From positions 6,684 to 70,683 of the forward strand of contig JAJYSL010000004.1 in NCBI GenBank assembly GCA_021793595.1: a DNA stretch of 64,000 nt, written 5' to 3'. Both the position numbers and the translations under genes were made by a program. Position 1 is the first letter of the stretch. Each line of letters begins with the position of its first letter. The notes under the pieces are model-generated. The model did no database searches. It saw only the letters and a program-made list of their open reading frames with translations, and was not told the DNA's origin. This document shows, piece by piece, positions 7,536 to 15,514 of the stretch. This DNA comes from Acidobacteriota bacterium. GTDB lineage: Bacteria > Acidobacteriota > Terriglobia > Terriglobales > Acidobacteriaceae.

Positions 7536-8774
7536 TCAATGCGCGACAGCGTAGTAGCCTTGGCGGGCCTGCACCTTGAGTGTTTGACCGTTCTGCTGGC
7601 ATGTGACACGAATATGCCGATAGCTTCCGTCCAGTGCGCTGTTCGAGGGCGTGTAGGCGACTTGGTATTCCGTGCGAAGTTGCTTCTCGATCGCGTCGAA
7701 AGCGGCCGGTAGTTTTTTCCCATTCTTTCCGATGGGAAACACCTCGCCCCCTGTGGCTTCGACGAGTTTGCGCATGGCGCCGTCGCTGGAAAAGTCGAGT
7801 GTCCCGAAAATTCCCGGATCGCTGATCAACAGTACGTACACGACTGCGTCGGCTTTCTGCGCAGCTTCAATCGCAGCCTGCAACTTTTCGTCGCTGCCTT
7901 CATCCTGTCCGTCGGTGAGCAATACCATCGCCTTGCGCCCGGATTCCTGGCGCAGTTTGTCGTTCGAGGCGAGATACACCGCGTCGTAGAGCAACGTGCC
8001 TTTTGGTTTGGTGATCGAGGGCAGCGTGCCGTTGGCATAGTTGCCGGAGCTGGAGTTGATCTGCGCCGCATCCAGCGCACGCTTCAGGTCGTCAGGGTTG
8101 CTGGTCCAGTCGGCCAGCAAATCGACCGTAACGTCGAAAGAAATCAGAAAAGATTCGTCCGTGGGCCGCAGGATGCGCCGCAAAAAAGCGCTGGCAGCCT
8201 TCTGCTCATCCGGCAAAACACGCTCCTGGCTCAAACTGGTGTCCAGCAGGATGCCGATCGACAACGGCAGATCGGTTTGCGCGGTAAAACTTTTCAATTT
8301 CTGCGGCGCATCGTCCTCAAAGACATTGCAATCGGCGCGGGTCAGGTTCGGGACCAGCTTGCCGGACTTATCATGGACAACAAAAAACAAGTCCACCAGG
8401 TTGACGCTGACGCGCAGGGTAGAGATGGCGGCCGAAGCGGGAGATTGCGGGGTGCCGGAATGTTTCGGCGGCTGGGCCGGTTCTGCCTGCGGTGAGGCGG
8501 CTTGAGGCTGCGCGACGCTCGGCGGAGGCTGCGAGTTGAACTGCGGCTGAGCTGGCGCTGTTGGCCGAATCTCCGGCTGAGGTTGCGCCGGTTGTTGCAG
8601 CGGAAGCGGATTTGATTCGCTCTGGCCGGGTGGTGCATCCGGCTGGGGCGCCAATTGTCCCCAGAGCATGGAAGAGGTGAGCAGCAGGAGCACCGTGAGG
8701 GGCAACATCGCCAGCCGCAGCCGCCCGCTCGACCCTGGGCGCTTCTTTCTTCGGCTTCGTTTGAGGCGATTCAA
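7536..8774 (-). CDS. Exported VWA-domain protein, acidobacterial type
   Basis: About 412 aa. A basic N-terminus and hydrophobic segment (LPLTVLLLLTSSMLWGQ) form a signal peptide or anchor. A Pro/Gln-rich linker of about 80 residues follows, then a von Willebrand factor A domain with a good MIDAS start (LLDTSLS) and a VLLTDGQDEGS strand. The C-terminal YQVAYTPSN...GYYAVAH segment is typical of the large acidobacterial VWFA-related family. I place the start at the TTG at 8774, eight bases after GAGG; the frame extends to 8873, and an ATG at 8708 is also possible. It is divergent from a paralogue at 9011. The family is envelope-associated and its role is unknown. Confidence 0.8.
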   Translation of the reverse strand: MNRLKRSRRKKRPGSSGRLRLAMLPLTVLLLLTSSMLWGQLAPQPDAPPGQSESNPLPLQQPAQPQPEIRPTAPAQPQFNSQPPPSVAQPQAASPQAEPAQPPKHSGTPQSPASAAISTLRVSVNLVDLFFVVHDKSGKLVPNLTRADCNVFEDDAPQKLKSFTAQTDLPLSIGILLDTSLSQERVLPDEQKAASAFLRRILRPTDESFLISFDVTVDLLADWTSNPDDLKRALDAAQINSSSGNYANGTLPSITKPKGTLLYDAVYLASNDKLRQESGRKAMVLLTDGQDEGSDEKLQAAIEAAQKADAVVYVLLISDPGIFGTLDFSSDGAMRKLVEATGGEVFPIGKNGKKLPAAFDAIEKQLRTEYQVAYTPSNSALDGSYRHIRVTCQQNGQTLKVQARQGYYAVAH

Positions 8775-9010
8775 GGAAGTTTCCTCATTGCGCGGTGAGT
8801 TGCGACCAGCCCAAACGGGACGCTTGAGCTGGTTTTGCCAAATTGCGGCTTTGGCATGCCCAATCCAAGACATCCCGCAGCAGTTTTAGGCGCTTGACAA
8901 CTCTGCTGGGCACTTTCTGCTTCCCACCGTACAATGAAAAGAACAAGAACGGAAGACAACCCGAGCGGAAATTTAGAATCGATGCGAAACGATAGCGGTC
9001 AGGATATTTC

Positions 9011-10417
9011 ATGATTGGAAGTAGAAGCTTTGCCCGACTCTCCTGTACAGGTGCGGTGAAATTGGGGGTCTGGTTGTTTGCCAGCCTGCTTTGGATTGCG
9101 GGGCCACAGGCCGAAGCCCAGGATAGCGCCCACCAGGTGCCCAACGCGCCCGGCACCAACAGGGCCGACCTCGGCCAGAATGGGACCAGTGCACCCACAC
9201 CCCAGCAACATGGAGAAGGCAATCCGCCCTCATCGTCGCTGAAATTGCCGAACCTGCTGCAGAATGTCGCTCCGGGAGAAGGCGCACCCCCCCCCGCGAG
9301 CACCAGCAGTTCCGGTGGTTCGACGCCTGCCGGCCAACCGTCCGCGGCGCCGACCCAGCAGCAGCCTGCTCCGCCATCCAATGTCCCGCCACCGGTGATT
9401 CCTCCCAAGGGCGAGGGTCCATCGGTCGCGACCTATACCATGCGGACACGGGTCAATTTTATTCTTGTGCCGGTCACGGTGAAGGACTCCCATGGAGCGA
9501 TACTTCCCGGGCTGACGTATAACGATTTCCAGGTGTATGAAGATGGGGTCCAGCAGCGGATCACGTTCTTTAGCGAGGATCCGTTTCCGTTATCGGTAGC
9601 GTTCGTCGTCGACCAGGATCTGCCATCTGACACGATGAAGAAGGTGAACGAGGCGCTGAGCGCATTTCAGGGCGCATTCGCTCCCTATGACGAGGTTGCG
9701 GTGTACACCTACGCCACCCACGTGAGCCAGGCGACGGGATTTACCGGTGCCCAGAGCGCGCGTCTAACGGCCACGCTGGATCGGGTGAAGTCTCCAGGCC
9801 GCTATATGGAGGTTCCCAGCAACACCGGCCCCATGGCGGAAGGCCCGAGCATCAATGGGCACATGATCGATCCGAATGTGACACCAACCCACGACGGCAC
9901 CTTTATTGGCATCATTCCGAAAGAGAGCTATGTGCTGAACGACGCTATCCTGCGCGCCGCGACCGATCTTTCGCAGCGCGGACGGGGACGGCGCAAGATG
10001 ATTTACGTTATCAGCGACGGCAAGAACCAGGGAAGCACTGCTTCGTATAAAGAGGTCGTTCGCTATCTGCTGACAAATCAAATTGCGGTGGATGGAACAT
10101 TGGTTGGGGAGTCTGCCATGCCGGTATTGGGCTTCCTCGATCGTTTCCATATTCCGTGGCAGATGGCAGACAATCTGCTGCCGAAATATGCCAGCGCCAC
10201 AGGCGGCATTTTGGACGCAGAGCTTTCCCGCAACGCGATCGAGGCCAGCTTCGCGCGGGTTGCCGGTCAGGTCCGCAACCAATACACGCTGGGCTATTAC
10301 AGCCACATCTCTGTGCTCGACAGTCGTTTCCGCAAGATTGAAGTGCGTGTGCTGCTGCCGAACGTGACCGTAGTGGCTAAGCAGGGCTATTACCCGACTG
10401 CCACGCAATCCCAGTAG
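9011..10417 (+). CDS. Exported VWA-domain protein, acidobacterial type (paralogue)
   Basis: 468 aa with a clear signal peptide (hydrophobic residues 16-31, cleavage near AEAQ), a long Pro/Ala/Ser/Gln-rich linker to about residue 140, and a VWA domain with the family's VPVTVKDSHG, VYEDG-QQ-ITFF and VISDGKNQGS segments. The C-terminal YTLGYYSH and GYYPTATQ segments match the paralogue at 7536. The MIDAS-like strand reads VVDQDLPSD, so the canonical D-x-S-x-S is imperfect and metal binding may be altered. AGGA lies eight bases before the ATG. It is divergent from the other VWA gene across about 240 bp. Confidence 0.85.
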   Translation: MIGSRSFARLSCTGAVKLGVWLFASLLWIAGPQAEAQDSAHQVPNAPGTNRADLGQNGTSAPTPQQHGEGNPPSSSLKLPNLLQNVAPGEGAPPPASTSSSGGSTPAGQPSAAPTQQQPAPPSNVPPPVIPPKGEGPSVATYTMRTRVNFILVPVTVKDSHGAILPGLTYNDFQVYEDGVQQRITFFSEDPFPLSVAFVVDQDLPSDTMKKVNEALSAFQGAFAPYDEVAVYTYATHVSQATGFTGAQSARLTATLDRVKSPGRYMEVPSNTGPMAEGPSINGHMIDPNVTPTHDGTFIGIIPKESYVLNDAILRAATDLSQRGRGRRKMIYVISDGKNQGSTASYKEVVRYLLTNQIAVDGTLVGESAMPVLGFLDRFHIPWQMADNLLPKYASATGGILDAELSRNAIEASFARVAGQVRNQYTLGYYSHISVLDSRFRKIEVRVLLPNVTVVAKQGYYPTATQSQ

Positions 10418-10423
10418 CTTCGG

Positions 10424-11347
10424 ATGACGCCATCCACGACGACAACCGTCCTGGGTCTAAGCGCAGCGATCGTCTGGGGCGCGGCGGATTTTAGCGGCGG
10501 CTTTGGTGCGCGCTATCTCCGCGTCTACTGGTTCCTGGCCATCTCACACGCCTCCAGCCTGATTGCGCTGGGGCTGCTGGCTGGTCTGCTGCATCAACCA
10601 ATTCCCAGCGAACGCATTTTGACCTATGGATTGGTCGCGGGCCTGGCCGGCGGTATCGCGTTGCTGGTGTTTTACTACGCGCTTTCCCTGGGCAGCATGG
10701 GAACAACCGCGGCGGTTACCGGCCTGCTGACGGCTGCGCTCCCCGTTTTATTCTCGATGACGACCATTGGCGCTCCCAGCCGTCGCCAACTCGTCGGATT
10801 CGTGTTGGCCGCCGGAGCCATATGGCTGATCAGCAGTCCTTCGAGTCCCAACGAACAAGTCGTCGAGGGCCAACGAAAAAAGCTGGTGCTGGCTGCAATT
10901 TCTGGCGTTGGGTTTGGCATCTTTCTGATCGCGCTGCGGCAAGCCAACAGCGGCGGACTGTTCTGGCCCCTGGCGGCATCGCGTGTCGGCAGTCTGTCCC
11001 TGGCGATTGCAGGCGGACTCATCCTGAGTCGCGGCCGCTTTGTCGTCGAACAAGATCCGCAAACAATCCGACCTCCTCAACCCTCGGCCTCGCGGCACAA
11101 GGCGATTCGCAAACGCTGGCTGCTCGGGATCGGGTTGGCGCTGGTGGCGGGTGCCTTCGATACCAGTGGCAATTTCCTGTTTGTCGCAGCCACACGCATT
11201 GGCCGGCTGGACGTTGCCGCGGTTCTCGCTTCGCTCTACCCGGCCTCAACGATTCTATTGGCCGCATGGCTGTTGAAGGAACGCACAAATCGGCGTCAGG
11301 CGCTGGGTATGACCGCCGCACTGGTGGCGGTTGCGCTGATTTCCTGA
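10424..11347 (+). CDS. EamA/DMT-superfamily transporter
   Basis: A 307-aa hydrophobic protein with about ten membrane helices in two EamA repeats. The first opens with GLSAAIVWGAADFSGGF near residue 10, and the second with a GIGLALVAGAFDTSGNFLF segment near 235. The C-terminal repeat contains the family-typical LASLYPASTILLAAWLLKER. EamA proteins export or exchange small metabolites, and the substrate cannot be deduced. It follows the VWA gene by six bases on the same strand, so co-transcription is likely, and converges with the gene ending at 11355. Confidence 0.85.
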   Translation: MTPSTTTTVLGLSAAIVWGAADFSGGFGARYLRVYWFLAISHASSLIALGLLAGLLHQPIPSERILTYGLVAGLAGGIALLVFYYALSLGSMGTTAAVTGLLTAALPVLFSMTTIGAPSRRQLVGFVLAAGAIWLISSPSSPNEQVVEGQRKKLVLAAISGVGFGIFLIALRQANSGGLFWPLAASRVGSLSLAIAGGLILSRGRFVVEQDPQTIRPPQPSASRHKAIRKRWLLGIGLALVAGAFDTSGNFLFVAATRIGRLDVAAVLASLYPASTILLAAWLLKERTNRRQALGMTAALVAVALIS

Positions 11348-11354
11348 AATAGTT

Positions 11355-12467
11355 TTACGCCGTGCGGTAGATGACCCCGGGCTGCACCACATGTCCCCAG
11401 CTGAGGGTTTCCGCATCGGCAAGATGGAAGTTTGTGCCTGGAATGAGTCCTGCCTGGATGAGCGTTCCAAACTGGAAGTACACCGCGTCCATGTCCGACG
11501 GAAGCCCAGGATAATGACCAAACCCTCCGTCCGCATTCTGGCAACGGAGCGCCCAGCGCGCCGCTTTGGCAATGGCAGCCCGACATGCGGGCGAGTTCGT
11601 TCCCAGTTGGCGCAGAATAAATACCGCGTCAAAACAGGAATGCACGTCCCAATCCGGAGCTTTCAATTGCCAGCCTCCATCGGCCCGCTGGTCGCGGAGC
11701 ACGCGCTGCACAATGGCGTCGGCTTTGGGGGTGGGCTTGCCAACCAAGCGATAAAAATGGACAAGGTGGAATGTGGCCGCGACGTGATCGCCAAGGTATC
11801 CATCCGCCGCTTGATGCTCTTGAATGTGGCGTTCGAGATCTCTCTGATATATGGGCGGAAATGGCACACCAAGAGCCGCGTAGAACAGCGGGAAAAAGCT
11901 GACCGTATACCACGGGAGTTTCGCGAAGGCATTGTTCTCGAAGAAGCGGTCCAATACGTGGGCGGGATTCACTCGAGGCTTTTCTCCCAATGCGCGAAGT
12001 CCAACTACACCTTGAACGGTGTTGTAGAGGACAGCAAGATCGGCGTTGGGATCCAGACTCCCGGCGAGGTTCACAAACAAGCTCTCCGGTCGCTGATGAC
12101 ACTGGATGAAATCCGCCGACTTTTCCGCGTGTGCAAGCGTGCGTCCTTCAGGCTTTGCCAGGGTTGCCGCATACGTGACGGCGGCCAGGTCGCTTTCCGC
12201 GGTGTCGGACGACCCCGCGTACTTCCTGTCGGGCGAAGGCGAATAGCTACCATCTGGGCGCGCACAATTTTGAATGAACCGAAAGGTAGTGGCCTTGATT
12301 TTCCGGCCATCGATATCAGCGGTCGCTGACGACTCGTCAGCGAGCATATCTGCCTCAAGCGAAGCACCGGCGGCAGCCATCATTGACCACTGCAAGAGAT
12401 TCCGCCTCGAAATTGGCTTCGTTCCATCGCTCCTGAAATCGTTCGTGCTTGTACTCGTTGCTCGCAC
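11355..12467 (-). CDS. Tat-exported alpha-toroid protein, prenyltransferase/squalene-cyclase-like
   Basis: 370 aa. The N-terminus has a twin-arginine signal (ISRRNLLQW, then an Ala-rich hydrophobic stretch), so the protein is probably exported folded, perhaps with a cofactor or metal. The rest contains repeats of the terpenoid cyclase/protein prenyltransferase alpha-alpha toroid: QRADGGWQL at about 270, QNADGGFGHYPG at about 328, and related helices. The DxDD acid motif of squalene-hopene cyclase is absent, and I do not see the prenyltransferase zinc triad clearly. It starts at a GTG preceded by GAAGGATAAGGA and lies five bases after the radical SAM gene at 12473, so the two form an operon. 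The reaction is unknown. Confidence 0.72.
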   Translation of the reverse strand: MRATSTSTNDFRSDGTKPISRRNLLQWSMMAAAGASLEADMLADESSATADIDGRKIKATTFRFIQNCARPDGSYSPSPDRKYAGSSDTAESDLAAVTYAATLAKPEGRTLAHAEKSADFIQCHQRPESLFVNLAGSLDPNADLAVLYNTVQGVVGLRALGEKPRVNPAHVLDRFFENNAFAKLPWYTVSFFPLFYAALGVPFPPIYQRDLERHIQEHQAADGYLGDHVAATFHLVHFYRLVGKPTPKADAIVQRVLRDQRADGGWQLKAPDWDVHSCFDAVFILRQLGTNSPACRAAIAKAARWALRCQNADGGFGHYPGLPSDMDAVYFQFGTLIQAGLIPGTNFHLADAETLSWGHVVQPGVIYRTA

Positions 12468-12472
12468 TGTCC

Positions 12473-14311
12473 TTATCCTTCTTTTGCCGGATTAGAGATT
12501 GTCTCCGCTTGCCCACCAGGGACGATTCCAGCACTCTGACCGGTCCACTGCAGCGGCGACGCGCGGCGCAGAACTATGGCACGCCCTTCTTCCGCCAACA
12601 ATTTCATCCCCACCATGGAGAGTGAAAAAAGATTTGGGTAACGGTGTTTCACCTTCCAGCGAAGTTCCCGCTGGGTTCGAGTCGTGGCGTGTTCCGATTC
12701 GATGAATTGCGGCAATTCTTCCAGCGGAGTGCCGTTGCGCACCGCATTTCGCACCAGTTCCATGGAGGCGAGCGAGTCGACAATTTCTTCGGCAACCCTG
12801 TCATGGACATCCGGGGCGATCAGTCCGTATTGCAGCTTGAAGTTGTTGAGCTTGTCCAGGCTGGCGTACATCGCCTTTACGATTTGCTCCCGGTTCAGCA
12901 AATCCGTCTCGTAATTCAGCATGAACTCCCACGACGGCGCTGAGAAGTGTCGGATGTGATCTTCCAGCGTGTCAGCAAGCCGTTTCAGGCCGAATTGTTC
13001 CGGATGTTCAAACGCGCGGCTGGCAGGATCGAGAAAGGGCGCCAGGGGTGCGATGAAATAGCACAGGCGCTTGTCGCAATTGCAGGACTGATGAATCTCT
13101 TCGCAGAAATCGATGTTGCGCATCGCGCTGTCGTAGCTCTGGTGGGGCAGTCCGACCATAAAGAAAATGTCGAGCTTTCTGCAGCCATGATCGAGTGCCG
13201 ATCGCACCAGGCGAATGATTTCCTGATTGGTGCAGGGAAATTTTCCATTCTTCCGGCGAACGTCTTCGTCCGCACTTTCCAGCGTGATCTCCAGGCTGTA
13301 GTTGCGAACGGTACGCTCCACCTTCTCGAAGAAGTCGTTATCCGCACCCCAGAACAACTCAAAGACCAGCTCATTGGTAGGTCGCAGGGCGCAGACTCGC
13401 TCCAGAAATTCATCGACATACTTTGTTCCGCCCTGGCGAATATCGCCAATCACAAAGATGGGAGTCCGGCAGAATCGCTGGATGCATTCGATATCCTGCA
13501 TGAGCTTTGCCGGCGACCGCATGGACGGTTTGGTCCTCGCGCAGTTGAAGGAGTAGGCGCTGCGAGAACCTCCGCAGAGAGCGCAGTCCTGGGTGCATCC
13601 TCGCATGGTCAGCACCGCGCTCAGCGGATAGCTCAGCCAACCCTCGTAGGGCAGCGCATCCAGCAGGCTGCGATATCGAAATACCGATCGCATGGCGTAG
13701 CGATAGTCGGGAATGTCGATGTCGTCGAGATTCGCGGGCGTCGGACTGAACGCATTCTCAAAGACTTTTCCGTCGCGCTTCCAGGTAAGGTTCGGCACCG
13801 TGGAAAAATCCAGGGTCCCGGACTTGATCTCATCGATCAGCGCCAACATGGAACTTTCGGTGGAGTCGCCGCGCACGACGAAATCGACGCAGTCGTGCTG
13901 CATAAGTTCGCGATGATAATAGGTTGAGGAGAGGCCGCCGAAAATGACCGGCGCGTCAGGGTGATATTTCTTCACCAGCTTGGCAATTTCGATGCTTCCC
14001 TGGGCGTGCGGCAGCCAATGGAGCGAGATGCCGAACGCGGCTGACTCTAATCGGCGAATCTTTTTTTCAACGTCGAATCTGCGATTGTGCACCATGCGGG
14101 CAGCTAGGTTGACGATTTTGACGCGATGGCCGAATCGCTCAAGGTATCCGGCGATGCTGGTAAATCCGATCGGGTACATGTCGAAGACAGAACTGGAGGG
14201 AACGACATCGCTGATGGGGCCGCGAAACTGATTGTTCTTCCTGAAGTCGTAGAAACTCGGCGGGTGCAGTAGGACCAGGTCAAATTCCATCGTTCTTGTG
14301 TCCTGACTCAT
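12473..14311 (-). CDS. B12-binding-domain radical SAM protein
   Basis: Up to 612 aa. The N-terminal 190 residues look like a cobalamin-binding fold, with strand-helix repeats such as FDLVLLHPPSF and VIFGGLSSTYYH and no DxHxxG base-off motif, as is common in this class. The radical SAM core follows at about residues 230-450, with the cluster motif RGCTQDCALCGG (C-x3-C-x2-C). An Ile/Leu-rich TIM-barrel region and a C-terminal helical extension of about 150 residues come after it. The architecture recalls the Ta0216-type family. Substrate is unknown. An ATG at 14290 has AGGA about ten bases upstream and may be the true start. It is the first gene of a two-gene operon with the Tat-exported toroid protein. 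Confidence 0.85.
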   Translation of the reverse strand: MSQDTRTMEFDLVLLHPPSFYDFRKNNQFRGPISDVVPSSSVFDMYPIGFTSIAGYLERFGHRVKIVNLAARMVHNRRFDVEKKIRRLESAAFGISLHWLPHAQGSIEIAKLVKKYHPDAPVIFGGLSSTYYHRELMQHDCVDFVVRGDSTESSMLALIDEIKSGTLDFSTVPNLTWKRDGKVFENAFSPTPANLDDIDIPDYRYAMRSVFRYRSLLDALPYEGWLSYPLSAVLTMRGCTQDCALCGGSRSAYSFNCARTKPSMRSPAKLMQDIECIQRFCRTPIFVIGDIRQGGTKYVDEFLERVCALRPTNELVFELFWGADNDFFEKVERTVRNYSLEITLESADEDVRRKNGKFPCTNQEIIRLVRSALDHGCRKLDIFFMVGLPHQSYDSAMRNIDFCEEIHQSCNCDKRLCYFIAPLAPFLDPASRAFEHPEQFGLKRLADTLEDHIRHFSAPSWEFMLNYETDLLNREQIVKAMYASLDKLNNFKLQYGLIAPDVHDRVAEEIVDSLASMELVRNAVRNGTPLEELPQFIESEHATTRTQRELRWKVKHRYPNLFSLSMVGMKLLAEEGRAIVLRRASPLQWTGQSAGIVPGGQAETISNPAKEG

Positions 14312-14361
14312 CGAGTCTAAGAATGCAAATCAACGGAACAGTTTTACTCAGCTTGAAACGC

Positions 14362-14387
14362 GAAAAGCCGCACGTGGATGTGCGGCT
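14362..14387 (-). terminator. Rho-independent terminator after tatA
   Basis: An 8-bp perfect stem (14366-14373 with 14380-14387) has a 6-base loop and, read on the minus strand, is followed at once by a T-run (TTTT). It lies about 85 bp after the tatA stop and separates tatA from the radical SAM operon. Confidence 0.72.
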
Positions 14388-14470
14388 CCTGGCATGGAAC
14401 TCGAATACCGGATTGAACCATGGATTTCCATCGGATACTCTCCGGATGGTTGGGCTTTCGATTCGAGATT

Positions 14471-14671
14471 CTACTTGACTTCGGGCGTCGTCTTCGTGGT
14501 ATCGGGCTTGTCGGCTTCATCGGAACTGCCGATTCCCTTGATCCCTTCCTTAAATCCTTTGATGCCTTCGCCCAGGCCTTTGCCCAGGCCGGGGAGTTTG
14601 CTCGGTCCAAAGATCAGAAGCGCTACCACCAGAATCACTACCAGATGCCAGGGCTGTAATAGGTCACCCAT
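14471..14671 (-). CDS. tatA: Sec-independent protein translocase TatA
   Basis: A 66-aa protein with the full TatA pattern: a short N-terminus, one membrane helix (about residues 8-21), the hinge FGPSKLPGLG, an amphipathic helix (GKGLGEGIKGFKEGIKG), and a short charged tail. TatA multimers form the pore through which folded proteins with twin-arginine signals cross the inner membrane. The ATG is preceded by GGGAG at eight bases. No tatB or tatC is adjacent, as is usual when the tat genes are scattered. A terminator follows. Two Tat-type substrates are encoded in this window (11355-12467 and ActB). Confidence 0.93.
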   Translation of the reverse strand: MGDLLQPWHLVVILVVALLIFGPSKLPGLGKGLGEGIKGFKEGIKGIGSSDEADKPDTTKTTPEVK

Positions 14672-14958
14672 ACATTGTTCTCCCGCAGGCTTGTCAGTCG
14701 CCTGCCTAGTCTACTCAATCGTATTGTCGCACAATCCCGCACCGCTTGTGGCCCAGGGAGCGAACCAGCGTTGCGTCCATGAAAGTGGTGGATCGGATTC
14801 ACCCAGGCAGGTTCAGGCGAACCAGACATCCGGAAACCCGGCGATTTGCCAGGAAGCCGTCTCATAAACATGGAATCACTCAAGACGTTGGGTGTAAGAC
14901 CCGCAATCGGGGTTTCAGGTCGTTGGCCGAAGTCGCCACGCTGTGTATGAGGAAGCTC

Positions 14959-15408
14959 CTACTGAGTGTCCGCCGCGTCGCGTGTTCCGTCCAGTGGATG
15001 TACGGTCGCCAGTCGGCTGCGAATTTGTTCATAAAACTTCCAGACATTTTCCCCATCGCCCATCGTCAGCCGCCGATAGATCTTCAATAGGGGATAGAGC
15101 TGCGACCCTGACACCAGCAGCGTGGGCACGGCAGCGTTTCCGCCCGGATATTGGATCAACTCCCATCCACCATGCCAGTAGCGCCGCACGACCTCACCGA
15201 GATAGCCGCCCCACAACTTCACCTGCTCCTCGACCTGATCATTTTCCAGCAGATTCAGGTTGGAGCTGACGCTGGCGAGGATTGTCTCCAGCGACTCGAT
15301 GCTCTCCTCGGAGTAATCGAGTTCAAATCCAAAGCGGTCGTGGGCGATCCTCACGGCGCGATCGGCGCAGCTTTGCATCATTTCGGCGATGGATTGGAAG
15401 TCAGCCAT
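14959..15408 (-). CDS. Conserved-looking hypothetical protein
   Basis: A 149-aa soluble protein without a signal peptide. An N-terminal helical half (residues 1-60, with ELDYSEESIESLETIL) leads into a compact region with YWHGGWELIQYPGG and a VSGSQLYPLLKIYRRL stretch. This helix-then-YWGG-type layout recalls small DUF proteins with a DUF3806-like fold, but I cannot assign it. The strand is shared with the upstream exported gene, about 100 bp away. Function is unknown. Confidence 0.6.
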   Translation of the reverse strand: MADFQSIAEMMQSCADRAVRIAHDRFGFELDYSEESIESLETILASVSSNLNLLENDQVEEQVKLWGGYLGEVVRRYWHGGWELIQYPGGNAAVPTLLVSGSQLYPLLKIYRRLTMGDGENVWKFYEQIRSRLATVHPLDGTRDAADTQ

Positions 15409-15514
15409 AGCTCAAGGGTAGCAGCGTGCCGATGAAAGATGAACCCGAGGAAACGATTTTCCCAGGTCTACCCGAGTGTTAACTCGCCATAGAGCATTTT
15501 TTAGCTAAATCGCG

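Noticed and set aside
8894..8945. TTGACA at 8894 and TACAAT at 8940 as a promoter for the VWA gene at 9011
   Set aside because: The spacing between the two elements is about 40 bp, too long for a sigma70-type promoter.
12947..13927. A 326-codon plus-strand frame inside the radical SAM gene
   Set aside because: It is antisense to the CTQDCALC radical SAM frame and shows no motif of its own.
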